64,000 nucleotides of DNA, taken from NCBI GenBank assembly GCA_030549495.1, contig JAUIRK010000570.1, positions 1,102,501-1,166,500 of the forward strand, read 5' to 3'. The position numbers and the translations under genes were made by a program. A model generated the notes under the pieces. It searched no databases, had not been told where the DNA came from, and saw only the letters and a list, made by a program, of their open reading frames with translations. Shown here piece by piece: positions 11,801 to 23,735 of this stretch; within the stretch, counting starts at the first letter, position 1, and each line of letters starts with the position of its first letter. Source of the stretch: Nectonema munidae. Taxonomy: Eukaryota > Nematomorpha > Nectonematoida > Nectonematidae.

Positions 11801-14800
11801 TTAAAGCTGGAATAGTTTTAATGGAATAATTTAAGATAGATATTAGAGAAAAAGTGCGGATGCGAATTTTGAGATAATAAAAATCGTGGATGAGGATGCG
11901 AAGCGGATGTGAATTTTTTGCGAATGATCCGCATATGTGGATGGGGATATCCGATACATCACTAGGCCTAGCTCCCCCTATAGACGGGCTTGGTTACAGT
12001 AATTAATAGGGATAAACAGACTGGCTCTGATCAAATATAGCTCAAATGTGCATTATTATATCAGAAAAGTGGACATTAATGAAAAAAAAGATTTTAAATA
12101 TTCATTCTAAGACTTAACCTTAAAACAAGAAAAGTAATATCGAAAATTTATTTGGACGGGGAGGGGGGATTATTTAAATATCGAAAAAGTCTTTCGCCTC
12201 CTGGAAATCACATTGGGCGAGACTTCTTTTTTTTAATTTCAAAAATTTGTTTCTGAAACTCAACCTTAAAAAAAGTAAAGTAATATAGAAAGTCTACTCA
12301 CAAGCTAAACAAATGTTCAATGATATAAAATTTTTAAATTCAAAATTATTGGTGCAGCGAAAGGCTTTTTTTCACCAATTTGAAATCACGTGGGGGATCT
12401 CATCATTTCTTAAATATTAGTAGTAATTATAATATTTTGTTCGATTTTATAAAAAAAAAATACAAAAAAAAACTTTAGGGAAGTAGGTGTGAAGGAAGCA
12501 CTTTATCTGAAAAACACGATATATTGACAACGTTCCTTTATGACGTAAAGTAAAAGAATAATGATGAAGATCTAAGCATAAATTACCAAATACTGCTTTT
12601 CAAATACAGTGTTCCTTTGACATCCTATACCCAAAGTTTTTTTGTATTTATAGAATAATTTGTATAAATAGATTAAATAATCGTTATTGTCTAGGCAAAC
12701 TTTCAATAACTGAATATTTATGATACATTATAATTTACGCTATGAAATCCAATCTTTATTTTATGATTGAGTCTATTAATTTTATAATGATTTTAAAATT
12801 GAGTAACATATAAAAATTAAATCAGGCTTACTTCAACAGATATTCTTTTTTCTCCATAAATAGATACACCAGGGACAAAATTTTTTGTAACTAATGCATC
12901 TTCTTTACCTCTTGCTATGAAAATACCTATGCAAAAAGTAAAATATAGTTATTAAACGATCACTTTTAAAGAAAGTACAATCGTCTTTAAAAGTGCTCTA
13001 ATTGAGGTATAGGTTAAATATTTGGATATGGAGAGCTTTGTAAAAGTAATCTGAGTCGAGTAGTTAAATCAAACAGTGTTATAACTTTCAGTTTTAGAAA
13101 AGCTATAATTAAACGAATACATGCATGCAAACATACACACTATAATTAAACTGCTTACATGATAAATATGATGCTATAATTTGAAATTTCAAACATACCA
13201 ATTCTAAGAAAATGCCTCCATTCTCTACCCTAAGGTATATAGAATAAAAAGAGCTAAGGATTATAAACTATCCACATCGAAGAAGTTTTTCAGCAGCAAA
13301 TATCATAAAAATATCGCAGAAGTTTTAAGAAGATTTTAAAACAGAAAAAAATATTAAGGATATAAATATTATAAATGGGTAAATGAAAATTTGTTGAAGG
13401 GTAATAAAAATCCCATAAATGCAAAATGAGAATTAATATCATATGAGGAGTTTAGTAAAAGGAATATATGATTCTTTCTTGGTTTTGTACAATTTGAAGT
13501 TGTTCTGAAAAGAGGCTATTCAGAGATGGTTTCAACTTGATGAATATATTTCCAACAAAGAGGTTCGATAAAATAAAAAGTACCAAAGATCGAAATCATT
13601 CCGAACTTCGATATTTATCTTAATTTAGTTTTTTTTACAAAACACAAGCTACCGTATGCCACCGCTACATATCATAATATTAAAATATGTAATATTTGAA
13701 AATTTAAGTAAATTTCTAAAATGTTTCACTTAGGAACTTCATCAATTCCCTAGCGATTCAATAAAATTACTGAGATTAATGATCTGATGAAACCCCTAGT
13801 AAAATAATCTTAATCTCAATGTAACATACATATGTCTTATACATACTACAAAATATATTATTTAAAAAGATGATGTCAGAAACTTTTCTTAAACAACTTT
13901 TTGTCGCAAAGACGATGAAAAAATAAACATAAATAGGGAACGGAAGAAAAATGCCCAGAGAGTAAAGATCGTGGTCACTCACATTTTTATGATCGAGCAT
14001 TGACAATAGCGAATACACTTAGAAGAGGGAGTGATTGAGAAATAGAGAAACTAAAATGATACCAGCATGCCTGTGTGGTTCGATCACAACACTCTTTCCA
14101 GCTCCCATGCCGCCTCTGCCTCCTCTTCCGCCTCTGCCACCACGACCTCCTCTTCTGTCCGCAGAAGCACCTCCGCGTCCAAAACTGCTCCGTCCACGAG
14201 GAGTACCACCTCCTATAAATGACAATAGTGAAACATATCAGCTACATCAGCAGGCACTATTTAAATAATAGTCGCCTTATTCATGCCAATCTTTCACTTT
14301 ATAACCCTTTAAGGCCCATGTTTGTGAAAAATAATGACCTGCTTCTTTTTCAATGAGTTTTATGTAACTCAAATTAGGCGATTTCTATTTAGCAGGCACT
14401 GGTTCCTCATCGGGACTGAAAGGTTTTTTTATATTGTTCTCTTCTCCCTTTTCCAGATAGAATTTTCTTGATAATCTTCCCTCCTTATATCTGAATTCCC
14501 TCATTCATAATCATAAGTCACATCTCAACTCATTCGAAAAAGCAAATAAGACAGAAACTTTCTTCTTGACACAATATACTACACAATAATTATTTCAATA
14601 TATAAGTTTATCATATTTTTAGAGCATTATATAACGAAAATTATCAATAAATTTTTTTACATACTTTGTCTCTTCACATTCATATATTGTTTAAACACGA
14701 TTTTTCTCACTATAATATAAGAGAATGTTTTTGTTCAGACTGTTATACATACTGTTCAATTAATTTTTTCACACCTGTCAACCTTCAAATTACATTAATT

Positions 14801-16580
14801 TTTTTTTATTTAAAATTTTTTATTCTAAATTCTCACTTCCTTCATAAATTTTAAACTTCATCCTAACATTTTTTATGTATACCTATTTATATTTTTGTAA
14901 ATTAAACAGCGATAACGTTTATACCATTAAATTAACAATAATAATAACAAATAAAGCAAAACTCAAATGACAATTCATAGAAATTAAATAAAATATTCAC
15001 ATAAAATCTAAATCTTGATAAAAAATTAAATAAAATGAATATTTCTGAATAAAGGTGTTATAAATTTGAGTTCGGTAATAAACGGCCTAATTGTTTAAAT
15101 TAGATTTAGCAAATTTATTAAAGCATTTATTTTAAGTCGTGTATTCTATTACGTTAATTTCTTTTAGTTATTTTTGCTTTAAAATGTTTTTCTTTTAAGT
15201 TATTTTTTGCCGTAAAACAAGAAACGTAATAATTATATATGGTAGGCTAAACAAGTCTTTTAAATAATGGAAATAAAGATATAGAATTGGTTAGACAGTT
15301 AAAGAAATATTTACATTATTTTAAATAAAATATACTTATTTAAATTTAAGAAAAAATATGTAAAAATGTCAATAGTTTTAGCGATACATGTCTAGGAATC
15401 TGTTTTTTCGAATAGTAAGTGTAAAAAATGTTTAATAGGCCTGTTTTTATAGTGTCAAGGTAACATACATATCCATTGATGAGCAACATGTTTTGAAAGT
15501 ATGTAAATTGTCTACAGGGGAGATTTAGCATTTTCCAATGAACTAGGAGGTTATATAATCATTTAATATTGAATGTTATAAAGAAGTTCCTCTCTTGCGA
15601 ATAAAAAAATCTTTGAAAAGTTGTTATTAGCTAAGAGTACAATCATTAATTCACTAACATGGATAAAAAATCTAGAAATTTTTTTAACAGTTAGACTTAG
15701 CATACTTATGACATATGCGAATATATGAAGATATAACCAGTGTTAGGGAAATTTTATAATGTATGACGAATATGACCGTTTTTTCATTTGATGTGAAAGA
15801 GAGACACTCCTATTTTTACGCTGTTTTTACAATTTGTATAGAAATTTTACGGCTGTATTAAATATTTATAGTTAAACATATTATAATATATAACCAAACT
15901 ATAGAGATATTAATAAAAAATTTCACGAGAAATAAATATTTATACATTTAAATTTTGAGCTTTTAGTCAGAGGCGCACATCCGTGTAAGATATTTTCAGA
16001 ATTTAATCAGGCATGATGGATTTGCTGTGTATGGATATTGGATAAGTATAATTTTAAATATTGAAATAAAATGTTTGGCGTTAAATCACATTTCAAAGAT
16101 AAATTTATAAACAGGTAAAAAAAATTGAGTAAATTACTTACCAAAAAGTATTAAGACAATATTTAGACAAAAATACTTACAACTAGAATATATTTTTAAG
16201 ATTATATATTTAGTATTGATTCAGGGTTTGATAGGTTTTAATAAAATATAATAAACACCAAAGGCTAATTATTTACTGGGTTCATATAAGAATTTTGTAA
16301 ATATTTAATATTTTAGGGAAAAATGAGGGAGCCAAAAAAGTCCTAAACCCAAGTGACTGAGGAAACAAAAAAAAGCACGCCATGAATTTCACTTATTTTT
16401 AAACATAAAATTCTCTAGTTATAAGATTTTTCAGTGACACCTTATAATTTTTAGGAACATCTCATATGGATTACTAGGAAAAAAAATTATAAAAGAGCAA
16501 TTGTTTCAATCTAAAAAATAAATTAAAAGAATATAGAAAAAATTTAAATAACCTCTATTTCCACGTCCACCTCTAGGCAT
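5829..16580 (-). CDS. FBL: Fibrillarin, rRNA 2'-O-methyltransferase, complete gene in six exons
   Basis: SAM-dependent methyltransferase of box C/D snoRNPs that 2'-O-methylates rRNA in the nucleolus. Coding exons on the minus strand: 16580-16553, 14212-14063, 12926-12832, 7533-7363, 7303-7058, 5981-5829. All have GT/AG borders and compatible phases, giving 843 nt and 280 aa. The start ATG opens [12 protein letters not shown]. The Gly/Arg-rich (GAR) domain is residues 1 to about 47, shorter than in human (321 aa in total). Then come [16 protein letters not shown], the SAM-binding [11 protein letters not shown] at about 128-138, IEDAR at about 179-183, DVAQPDQ at 201-207, and [13 protein letters not shown] with the catalytic-core Lys at 230. 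It ends in VIVGVYRL. Introns are 2340, 1136, 5298, 59 and 1076 nt; the 5.3-kb intron holds several transposons. No frame damage was seen, so the gene looks functional. Confidence 0.96.
8241..9863 (+). mobile_element. SCAND3/ZBED5-like hAT transposon remnant
   Basis: The plus strand carries broken pieces of a SCAND3/ZBED5-type hAT transposase inside the large fibrillarin intron. Segments in order: [19 protein letters not shown] (from about 9005), an [17 protein letters not shown] segment matching the family's 'DESTD' region, and [17 protein letters not shown] (9450-9500), the family's LLHTEVRWLSRGKV block. A hAT-like left terminus CAGGGGTGCACATCC begins at 8241. The right terminus was not found. 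Many stops lie throughout. A LINE has landed in the continuation at 9881. Confidence 0.72.
9864..10291 (+). mobile_element. LINE 3' fragment (RTE-like) with 16-bp target duplication
   Basis: The insert (about 9881-10275) is bounded by direct repeats ATTAGTAATCTGGCCT at 9864-9879 and 10276-10291. The body has the GC-rich GGGTTGGCGTCAGGAAGGGC block and a C-terminal reverse-transcriptase tail [18 protein letters not shown] (10090-10145) followed by [12 protein letters not shown]. It ends in GATGAT-type repeats. This is the 5'-truncated 3' end of an RTE/related LINE, a form seen in many invertebrates. Both target duplications are intact, so it is younger than the hAT around it. Confidence 0.85.
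10794..11964 (-). mobile_element. hAT transposon with perfect 8-bp target duplication
   Basis: Terminal inverted repeats begin TAGAGATGTATCGGAT on the left and TAGTGATGTATCGGAT on the right (minus strand). The flanks are the 8-bp duplication GGCCTAGC at 10786-10793 and 11965-11972. The subterminal regions are rich in GCGGATGCGGAT-like motifs. The minus strand encodes the C-terminal part of a ZBED1-like hAT transposase: ESKVSSCKK...[12 protein letters not shown] (11589-11164) and the dimerisation block [25 protein letters not shown] (11170-11080). At 1171 bp it is an internally deleted, non-autonomous copy. Confidence 0.92.
12103..12410 (+). repeat. Diverged tandem duplication, unit about 150 bp
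   Basis: Two neighbouring units share the order: a CTTAACCTTAAAA-like start, AAAGTAATAT(C/A)GAAA, a shared AAAGTCTTTCGCC/AAAGGCTTTTTTTCACC block, then GGAAATCACATTGGGCGAGA against GAAATCACGTGGGGGATC. The duplication is old. Function unknown. Confidence 0.5.
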
Positions 16581-16829
16581 GAAACCTTAAGATTATAAAA
16601 ATTAGAAAACCCTTAAATAAATTTATAATAGTACCCATGTTTTTAACGGCTTTGAAAAAGAGTAATTAATTAATTAAAAGAAAAAATAAAGTGAAAAGCT
16701 AGAAAAAAAGGAAGTGTAACTTCACTAAGGATAGGTTGAAAGATAGATTGAATGTTGGAATATTAATGTTAGTTTAGTATATAGTGAGAAGATGTAGTGC
16801 AGGGATAGGTAAATAATTCCTAAAAGAAT
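16581..16829. promoter_or_regulatory. Upstream region of fibrillarin
   Basis: Sequence immediately 5' of the fibrillarin start on the minus strand. It must contain the 5' UTR and core promoter unless further non-coding exons exist. No convincing TATA box or initiator could be chosen. Confidence 0.25.
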
Positions 16830-17243
16830 TTGTCAGCAAACCTGGATTTTTTTATAAAACTAATGAAGCAAGATCGTCCCAGTCATCCAGCCAAATACTA
16901 TCTAATTTTTATGGTCAAAAGATACTCATATAAAAAAGATTACTATAAGAAACTAATCAACTGTTTGAAAAAACATTTTTACCCTATCTACTATCACTCC
17001 TTTCCTAAAGTAAGAAAAAAGAACCATGTCCTCCCTTTCACAGTTTAAAAAATCCTTGTTTGTCGATCTCATTCTATGACTATAACAACTCTTTTCCAAC
17101 TCTTCTCCTCTTTTGCTTTGAATATTGTGTTTCTGCTTGATACCATATATTTTTTACTCACAGTGTCCATACACTAACATGTTATATTCATTTTCGATTA
17201 TATACATCATGTTTAATTAACAATAAATTGAATTGAATTGAAT
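16830..17243 (+). mobile_element. Probable LINE 3' end with AATTG repeats
   Basis: A segment less A+T-rich than its surroundings runs into AACAATAAATTGAATTGAAT, a short (AATTG)n tail typical of some LINE 3' ends. An ORF of 72 codons covers the first half, but no reverse-transcriptase motif was seen. The assignment rests on the tail only. Confidence 0.35.
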
Positions 17244-17827
17244 AGTAGGGAATAGTGCAATGACATAAATAGAGCTTTGTGTGTTAAGAATCAGTTATTA
17301 GTCTTAAGGTAAAATTTGTTCAATTTAGATATTAATAAAGATAGCTATGGAAAAGAGGTAAACGCGTAAAAATAAAAAAAAAATTTTCAGTTTTAGAGAT
17401 ATCTAGTTTTTTGTGATGAACAAGAAAGAATGAATTTTTTAAATAGACTTCTCTTAAAAGCTACATATATTAATTGATAATTAATCTTTAATATATAAAA
17501 ATTTTTTACATTTGTATAATCTTTAATATTTCCAGATATCATTGTTTTTCAGGTGGGCAGTTTTATTCCTGCTTAATAGTAGTTGGTCGCGTGATTTAGA
17601 AAATAACCTGTTTTTGATTTATCAATCTTGTAGTTCCAAAAAATTAGTTTATCCAAATCCAAATATGATTGTATACAGCAACACAGCCAGGAATTTTTAT
17701 TTGGAAGGGCCAAATCTCGCACTAACCATGGGCGTCCGTAGGAGATAGAGAGAAAAATAAAAAAAATTTATTACAAAGGAAAAGTGTTCAAAAAGAGAAA
17801 AAAACTGAGAAATTAAATATATATTTA
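17244..17827. other. Spacer without recognised feature
   Basis: A+T-rich sequence. A 68-codon plus-strand ORF at 17542-17748 shows no family resemblance and is likely fortuitous. Confidence 0.35.
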
Positions 17828-18189
17828 TCTCATAACCTGTACGGTTGAACGCGGGTATGCGTGTTATCTCCAACCCGTATATTACAATGATTCTTCTCCA
17901 ACCTGTATTCTACAATGATTCATCTCCAAACTATATACTACAATGATTCATCTCCAACCTGTATACTACGATGATTCATCTTCAACCTGTATACTACGAT
18001 GGTTTCTATTCCATGTACAAATAACTAGGGAGACAATGTTCAACTTTCTTTTCACATTCTGCTAGATGTAAGATTTGATATACCTAATTCGGGGAGACGA
18101 TGCTACATAACTTATTACCTATATACAGTATACCTGTATACTACGATGGTTCATCTCCAACCTGTATACCGCGATAATTCATCTCCAAA

Positions 18190-18525
18190 CTTTATCAAAT
18201 AATCAAAATAAAATTCTGTAATCAAAGAATCGAAAAATATTCTTTAAAAAATCAAAAAATATCAAACTTTCTGTTCATATTTTGCTACATCATACGATGT
18301 TACAAAAGTTATTGCCTATACTTTGCAATTTGCACGATTTTAAATATTATATTTGTCAAATAATCAAAATAAAATTCTGTAATCAAAGAATCGAAAAATA
18401 TTCTTTAAAAAATCAAAAAATATCAAACTTTCTGTTCATATTTTGCTACCTCATACGATGTTACAAAAGTTTTTACCTATACTTTGCAATTTGCACGATT
18501 TTAAATATTATATTTGTCGAATAAT
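18190..18525 (+). repeat. Tandem duplication of about 165 bp inside the fold-back element
   Basis: The unit beginning ATCAAATAATCAAAATAAAA near 18197 is repeated almost exactly from 18357. Each unit contains AATCAAAGAATCGAAAAATA and GCACGATTTTAAATATTATA. High identity points to a recent duplication. Confidence 0.85.
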
Positions 18526-18538
18526 CAAAGAATCGAAT

Positions 18539-18713
18539 ACAAATCAAAAAATATTTTATCTTTTTAAATATATCGTTGGCTCCCCTTACTTTTAAAATTG
18601 AAAGATAATCCTAGTCTTTAATAATTAATTTTTATCAAATTATGCACATACGAAACTAAAAGTAAGGGGAGCCAACGATATATTTAAAAAGATTAAATAT
18701 TTTTTGATTTGAA
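18539..18713. repeat. Inner palindrome of the fold-back element
   Basis: The left arm 18539-18594 and the right arm 18657-18713 are reverse complements over about 56 bp; 37 bp at their core (18558-18594 with 18657-18693) is perfect. The core contains CGTTGGCTCCCCTTACTTTT. The loop is about 62 bp. It lies near the centre between the two long arms, so the whole element forms nested hairpins. Confidence 0.85.
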
Positions 18714-19543
18714 CATTTTTCGATTCTTTGTACATGGAATAGAAACCATCGTAGTATACAGGTTGAAGATGAATCATCGTAGTATACAGGTTGAAGATGA
18801 ATCATCGTAGTATACAGGTTGGAGATGAATCATTGTAGTATATAGTTTGGAGATGAATCATCCTAGAATACAGGTTGGAGAAGAATCATCGTAATATACG
18901 GGTTGGAGATAACACGCAAGTTGTCTACCCGCGTTCAACCGTACAGGTTATGAGAATATATCATTACATATTAGAGAAGAGTTTTCTAAACTCTTTATAC
19001 TGAAAAAATATTTCTTTAAATATATTACTGTTTTAGTTCAAAATGCATCCCTTATCTGCTAATTAATGGTATGAAGCATTTGGAAAATATAAACAGTAAA
19101 ATGGTATTTCTTAAGTACTTATGATATAAGTAATGTATTCTGAAAGCCCATAAAAAATGCTTTAATTTGGTATATCGCAGGATGCATTTTGTTGAGAAAT
19201 GTGAAAGTTATAAGCGTTTTAATATTTGACTAAAATTTAAGCTAGGAACACTACAAATAAACTAAGCGTACACTAGCCCGATAAAATAAACCACACACGC
19301 GTGCTAAAGATGTGGTGAAGCGTATGCGAGATAAGAATTTCCTGCGCTCACAAACGCGTAATGCAACATGTGTTAATCTTTCTTCGCATAGTTAACCGCT
19401 AAAATCAACAACAATCGTTTTAGAATCAATAATGTGATTTATTCTTCGCACACTGTCGGTATAAATATAACGAATGCCCTTCGTTAAAAATGAGAAAGGT
19501 TGTATCTAAACTAAATAAAAGTAGAGTACGATAATCCAACAAA

Positions 19544-20215
19544 ACTCGTACATTTAATCAACATTTTTCACTTGAAAAATAATTTAAAATTTATTAGAAA
19601 AATATTATACTGACCTATACTACTGACCCATAAAAAGTAAAAATATATATTAATTTTCGACAGTTTTATTTAACTATGACATTTTAAAATGTTAAAACCA
19701 TATTCTACTTTTGTGAATATAAAATTTTGAAGAAATAATATATAAACTCATCACGTTAATTATTGGTATTTTTTGAAACTAGATAAAAGTTGACTGACCT
19801 CACATAAAAGCTGATTTTGGAAAAATAAAAATATATTTATTTGTAAAACCTAGCCTATTTTACCCACAAAGAGTATAGCTTCAAATCTTGTACATTCGAT
19901 CAACATTTTTCACTTCAAAAATAATTTTAAATTTATTAGAAAAACATTATACTGACCTATACTACTGACCCATAAAAAGTAAAAAATATATATTAATTTT
20001 CGACAGTTTTCTTCAACTATGAAATTTTAAAATGTAAAAAATCATATTTTACCTTTGTGAATATAAAATATTGAAAAAATATTATATAAATTAAAAACGT
20101 TAATTATTATTGGTATTTTTTGAAACTAGATAAAACTTGACTGACCTCACATAAAAGCAGATTTTGGAAAAATGAAAATATATTTATTTGTATAACCTAG
20201 CCTATGTTAACCACA
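19544..20215 (+). repeat. Tandem duplication, two units of about 338 bp
   Basis: The unit from 19544 (TCAACATTTTTCACTT, then ACTGACCTATACTACTGACC) recurs from about 19884. Both continue through TTAATTTTCGACAG and TTTTTGAAACTAGATAAAA to CAAAGAGTATA. Identity is high, with small indels. No coding frame is shared. Confidence 0.85.
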
Positions 20216-20472
20216 AAGAGTATACCTTTCCGAATGATATCATTTTCATTCAATTTTTTTTTTAAATCTTTACATTATGCTTCACTCAAAAGGTGGTCCG
20301 TAATTTTTTCAAAAATTTAGACAAAATTTTTCGAAGTAAAGTCCATTTATTAAAATTTTTTAAAACTTTTGCAAAAATAAATTATTCTAGAGTATGTAGC
20401 AAACGATAAGCTTTCTAATGTTTAATTCTTTCTGCAAATCAAACAAGTAAAAATTTGCAAAAAGTAGTATTG

Positions 20473-20499
20473 GTATTATTATTATTATTATTATTATAT
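20473..20499 (+). repeat. (ATT)n microsatellite
   Basis: An uninterrupted run of about eight ATT trinucleotides after GTATTGGT. Confidence 0.85.
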
Positions 20500-20693
20500 A
20501 TTACATAAACATTTCAACCAATCATATAGTTTTTATGAAATAAAACTGCAATTTCAAGGTTAAATTTTTTGAACTTTTAGGTAGAATTTTTGAAATGTGG
20601 CTTTCAATATGTATGTAAAATATTTTTTGAAAATTTTTATTTTAAGTATATTTTTTAAGCATTTTACGATTTACACATTTAAATATATAATAA

Positions 20694-20737
20694 GGCTGGC
20701 AAGTTGTCTCCCCGGAGGTCTTGCCAGACCTCTGATA
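20694..20737. repeat. CTGGCAA-type hairpin
   Basis: GGCTGGCAAG at 20694-20703 faces GGTCTTGCCAGACCTCTGATA at 20717-20737, forming a short hairpin. The second half aligns with 2170-2192 and 39353-39371. It is the remnant of a recurrent repeat end. Confidence 0.5.
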
Positions 20738-21149
20738 TAATGTAACTTTTTTTAAAATAAAATATCATATATATAAAAAAAATATATAAAAATATGGAAA
20801 TAAAAAAATGTAAAACTTTTTTGTTACTAATAGTTTCAAATTAAAAAGTTCACGTTTGAGGGAGAAAGAAAAAACTAAGAGATCATAGTTTGTATGTACT
20901 TAAAAGGTGATTTATAATTTTTTTAAATCAGGGTAATGACAAAGGTAAATTATCGAATAAATGTTTATTGTTAGCATAAAATTCATTTGCTTTTTTTTAA
21001 TTGAAATATCTGACCCTTTAAGCTCACTTTCCAACCCAACTTAAAATTCTCTACTCATTTCAAAAGCACCTCACAAAAATTAGTCAAAACTCTTTTCTCT
21101 CTTAAAAACACAATTTCTTAGAAATGGGGACTTTCTCCAAATAATCATA

Positions 21150-22700
21150 AAGTTCATTTATAAAAGTCTCATTTTCCCTGTCCCTAAATATCGAATTCTT
21201 TCATGGGGCTCAGAGTTGAAACATCAGTCATCCCTTATTCATCTTAATAAAATTCATCGCCAGTGTCTCCTTTCTATCACCAATGCCTATCACAATACAT
21301 CAACTAAAAAACTTGAATTATTCACTAACACGCTACCCCTCCATCTCATCTAAAGAAAACGCTCCTTAAAAATTACATAATAACTTTCTGCTCTACACCC
21401 CCACCACATCCTTTCACCAACCTATACACAACCCAAATCTCCCAATCACTGCAGTACTACAATTCCTTATAAATTCAGTTTGCCCCTAACAAAACATCTT
21501 ATCAAGTGCTACAATTAAATCACCCAATCGAGCTCATCCACCCTTCTTCGTCTCCTCCTTACACCACTAACATCTTTCACCATAGATATCTTTCCCTAAA
21601 CTCTATAGCTCACCAACGTACAATAAATACTATCAGCTCAAAACAGAAAAAACCCATTCCTTATCCAACACACAAATCAAGACCCAGAAATCACTGCACA
21701 CGAAACAGAAATTTACGCAGTATTACTATCCTGCAACATACTCCTTAATAACCTAACTTCCTTTTCTACCTCCTTCAAATATATCACTTTTTTTCACAGA
21801 CTCGCAAAATTTAATAAATGACCTAAAACTTGAAAACGAAATCTCACACTCAATTTATAGTTTAGCAAGCAAACTTATTCATCTATCTAATCACTTGAAA
21901 ATCGTCTGGTGCCCAGCTCATTCCAGCTGTTTCGAAAACTACCTTGTCGATTACGTTGCAAAATCCAAAATCTCCGATTCACAGATCCTACCCCTATTTT
22001 CTCTAACCATCTCCACATTTACAAACACAATAAATAACTCTACACTACTGCAGTGGCAAAAATCTATTGACTCAACCATCACATCACTTCCGACATCTAT
22101 GCCATTATCACAACTCATTTTAAACAAACACTTTCACTCACTCCCTCGGAACATCATTCGCTGGCTCTCATCCCATTGCCCTTATAATGCATACTTCTTC
22201 ACATTCAAACGCTTTCTGTCGTTTTAGCTGGCTGTACATTGAAACACCTATACATATTCTTACTTATTGTCCAATTTTTCATTCTCACCGACACCAACTC
22301 CTTGAAAAAAGCCGCTACTTTTTTAAAGATATTCCATCCTCTCTAAATGATCTTCTACAACACCCATTACTCATCAAACATCTCTCTCTTCTCATAACCA
22401 CAATCGAACCAATACTCTCTGCAAACCAAACACTCAACCCTCCCCCAAATATCCAATCACAATAAGCCATTATCATCACTAACCCATAAATTCTACAAAA
22501 CAGTCTAGTGTCTACAGCTATGAAAATCTTCCAAATTTTCTTTTCTATTTCAGAAAGACCCACAAAGACTAAACTCACACTTTGAAGACTAAATTCCAGC
22601 AGACTTGCAAGCATATCAGTTCCAGCTGGAAGTGCTTAGAAATCTCCATACCTACCTACATACCCTTTAAGCCTATAATCAATCCTTATATATATAGAAT
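21150..22700 (+). mobile_element. LINE 3' half with RNase H-like domain
   Basis: The plus strand holds a decayed non-LTR retrotransposon. A reverse-transcriptase thumb region reads HLNKIHRQCLLSITNAYHN (21235-21300). It is followed by an RNase H-like segment (ETEIYAVLLSC near 21710 and KIVWCPAHSSCFENYLVDYV at 21895-21960) and the typical tail with HILTYCPIF (22250). The RNase H domain after RT places it with I/R1-like or related clades. Frames shift several times and stops are present, so it is dead. The start is 5'-truncated. Confidence 0.75.
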
Positions 22701-22959
22701 TAAATTGGATCTTCCCTAAAACTCTCTACCAGCAAACCACACATTCATGCCATTGTTTCAACAAAACAACCTCAAAGATCTCATTAAAATTAAATTTTAT
22801 TATTTTTGTTTCCTTCCTTTCGTATTATTTCCATTTTAATGCGTAATATATAAAATAAAACAACACTTTAACTATCAGATTTAGTAAACATTTTCCCTGC
22901 ATATAATAATTTAATTAATGATTTTCATCGCCAAAGGCTCCGCAAACTAATTATTTTAG

Positions 22960-22998
22960 TGTAATGGGTCCATTGGATTAAAAGTATGGGGATCACTG
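22960..22998. mobile_element. hAT-like terminus
   Basis: GTATGGGGATCACTG ends at 22998. Reversed, it reads CAGTGATCCCCATAC, the form of many hAT terminal repeats. The partner end was not located. Confidence 0.45.
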
Positions 22999-23097
22999 CT
23001 CTAAGCAAAACCTCCTTATTTAGAAAGTTTTTAGGGTATTAAGCCATTGTAACCTCCCGCCCCCTCTCTTATTTTTCCAGAAATTAATAATGTTCAA

Positions 23098-23735
23098 AAT
23101 TCACAAAGTTCATAGGACATGAAAAACCTGTCAACTACTATTCCTGTGAAAATGGGAACATCAATACTTTTTATAAGTCTCTTTACTAGAGAATTACGGC
23201 TAAAATAAGCAGGTTCGTTGAGTCCTGTTATATAAATTTCAGGTCGTAAAACGTAGAAAGATTTTAAGTCGTTACAATGATATACCTTTATCCCGTAATG
23301 ACTCGGTTTAGACGAATCATAAATTTGGAGTATCCACCTCGGAATTTAACGAGTTGCTCATCAATTGTAATGTATTCATTCGGACAGTAATACTTTGGAA
23401 ACACTTTACAGAAATGTTCTTGTAAAAACCGAACTTTGCATATTTTATCACTTAGATGTTGTTTTGAAATCAAATCTAATATAGGTATTGATTAGAACAA
23501 ACATATCGCGAGTGATTGATGCAATCAAAAAAGGTTCACCGAACTTGTCAGAAAAGAGATACTTAACATCGACACGTTGATTTCTTGACTGTCCCATGTA
23601 AAGCATGCATCCTAAATATGCAAGGACATTGTGAATGCTGAACTTTTCATAGCAATACTTTAAATTTTGATGCCGAGAAGTTTCACCACTATACAAAGTA
23701 AATAATGTAAAATATATTTTCAAACGACTCTCCAA
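23098..23735 (-). mobile_element. piggyBac-type transposase remnant (copy 2)
   Basis: Minus-strand fragments of the same piggyBac family as at 2908-3960. From the N-terminal side: NVLAYLGCMLYMGQSRNQRV and a FGEPFLIASITRDMF block (23735-23450), EYITIDEQLVKFRGGYSKFM (23370-23310) with the conserved Asp of the catalytic region, then PSHYGIKVYHCND and VVDRFFMSYELCEF (23300-23100). It breaks off before the C-terminal cysteine finger. A few frame changes are present. The TTAA-flanked ends are not visible. Confidence 0.85.

Larger units (their letters stand above)
17828..18955. mobile_element. Fold-back element with minisatellite arms
   Basis: Long inverted arms start TCTCATAACCTGTACGG at 17828 and end with its exact reverse at 18955. 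Both arms read inward through GTTGAACGCGGGTA into a minisatellite of about 29 bp (CCAACCTGTATACTACGATG plus ATTCATCT) and close with CATGTACAAA. The arms are about 190 bp and nearly identical; the right arm has an extra repeat unit. There is no ORF for a transposase. The flanks ATATATTTA and ATATATCAT could be an imperfect 9-bp duplication, as in Mutator-like elements, but this is weak. Near-identity of the arms suggests recent activity or ongoing correction between them. Confidence 0.85.

Noticed and set aside
14035-14268. Proline-rich plus-strand ORF
   Set aside because: It is the antisense reading of the fibrillarin GAR-domain exon (Gly/Arg codons read as Pro).
22705-22765. Minus-strand reading with WFAGR, resembling the PUF60 R-x-F motif
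   Set aside because: The flanking residues do not match PUF60, it lies in LINE-derived sequence, and it is beyond RpL19, so it is a chance match.
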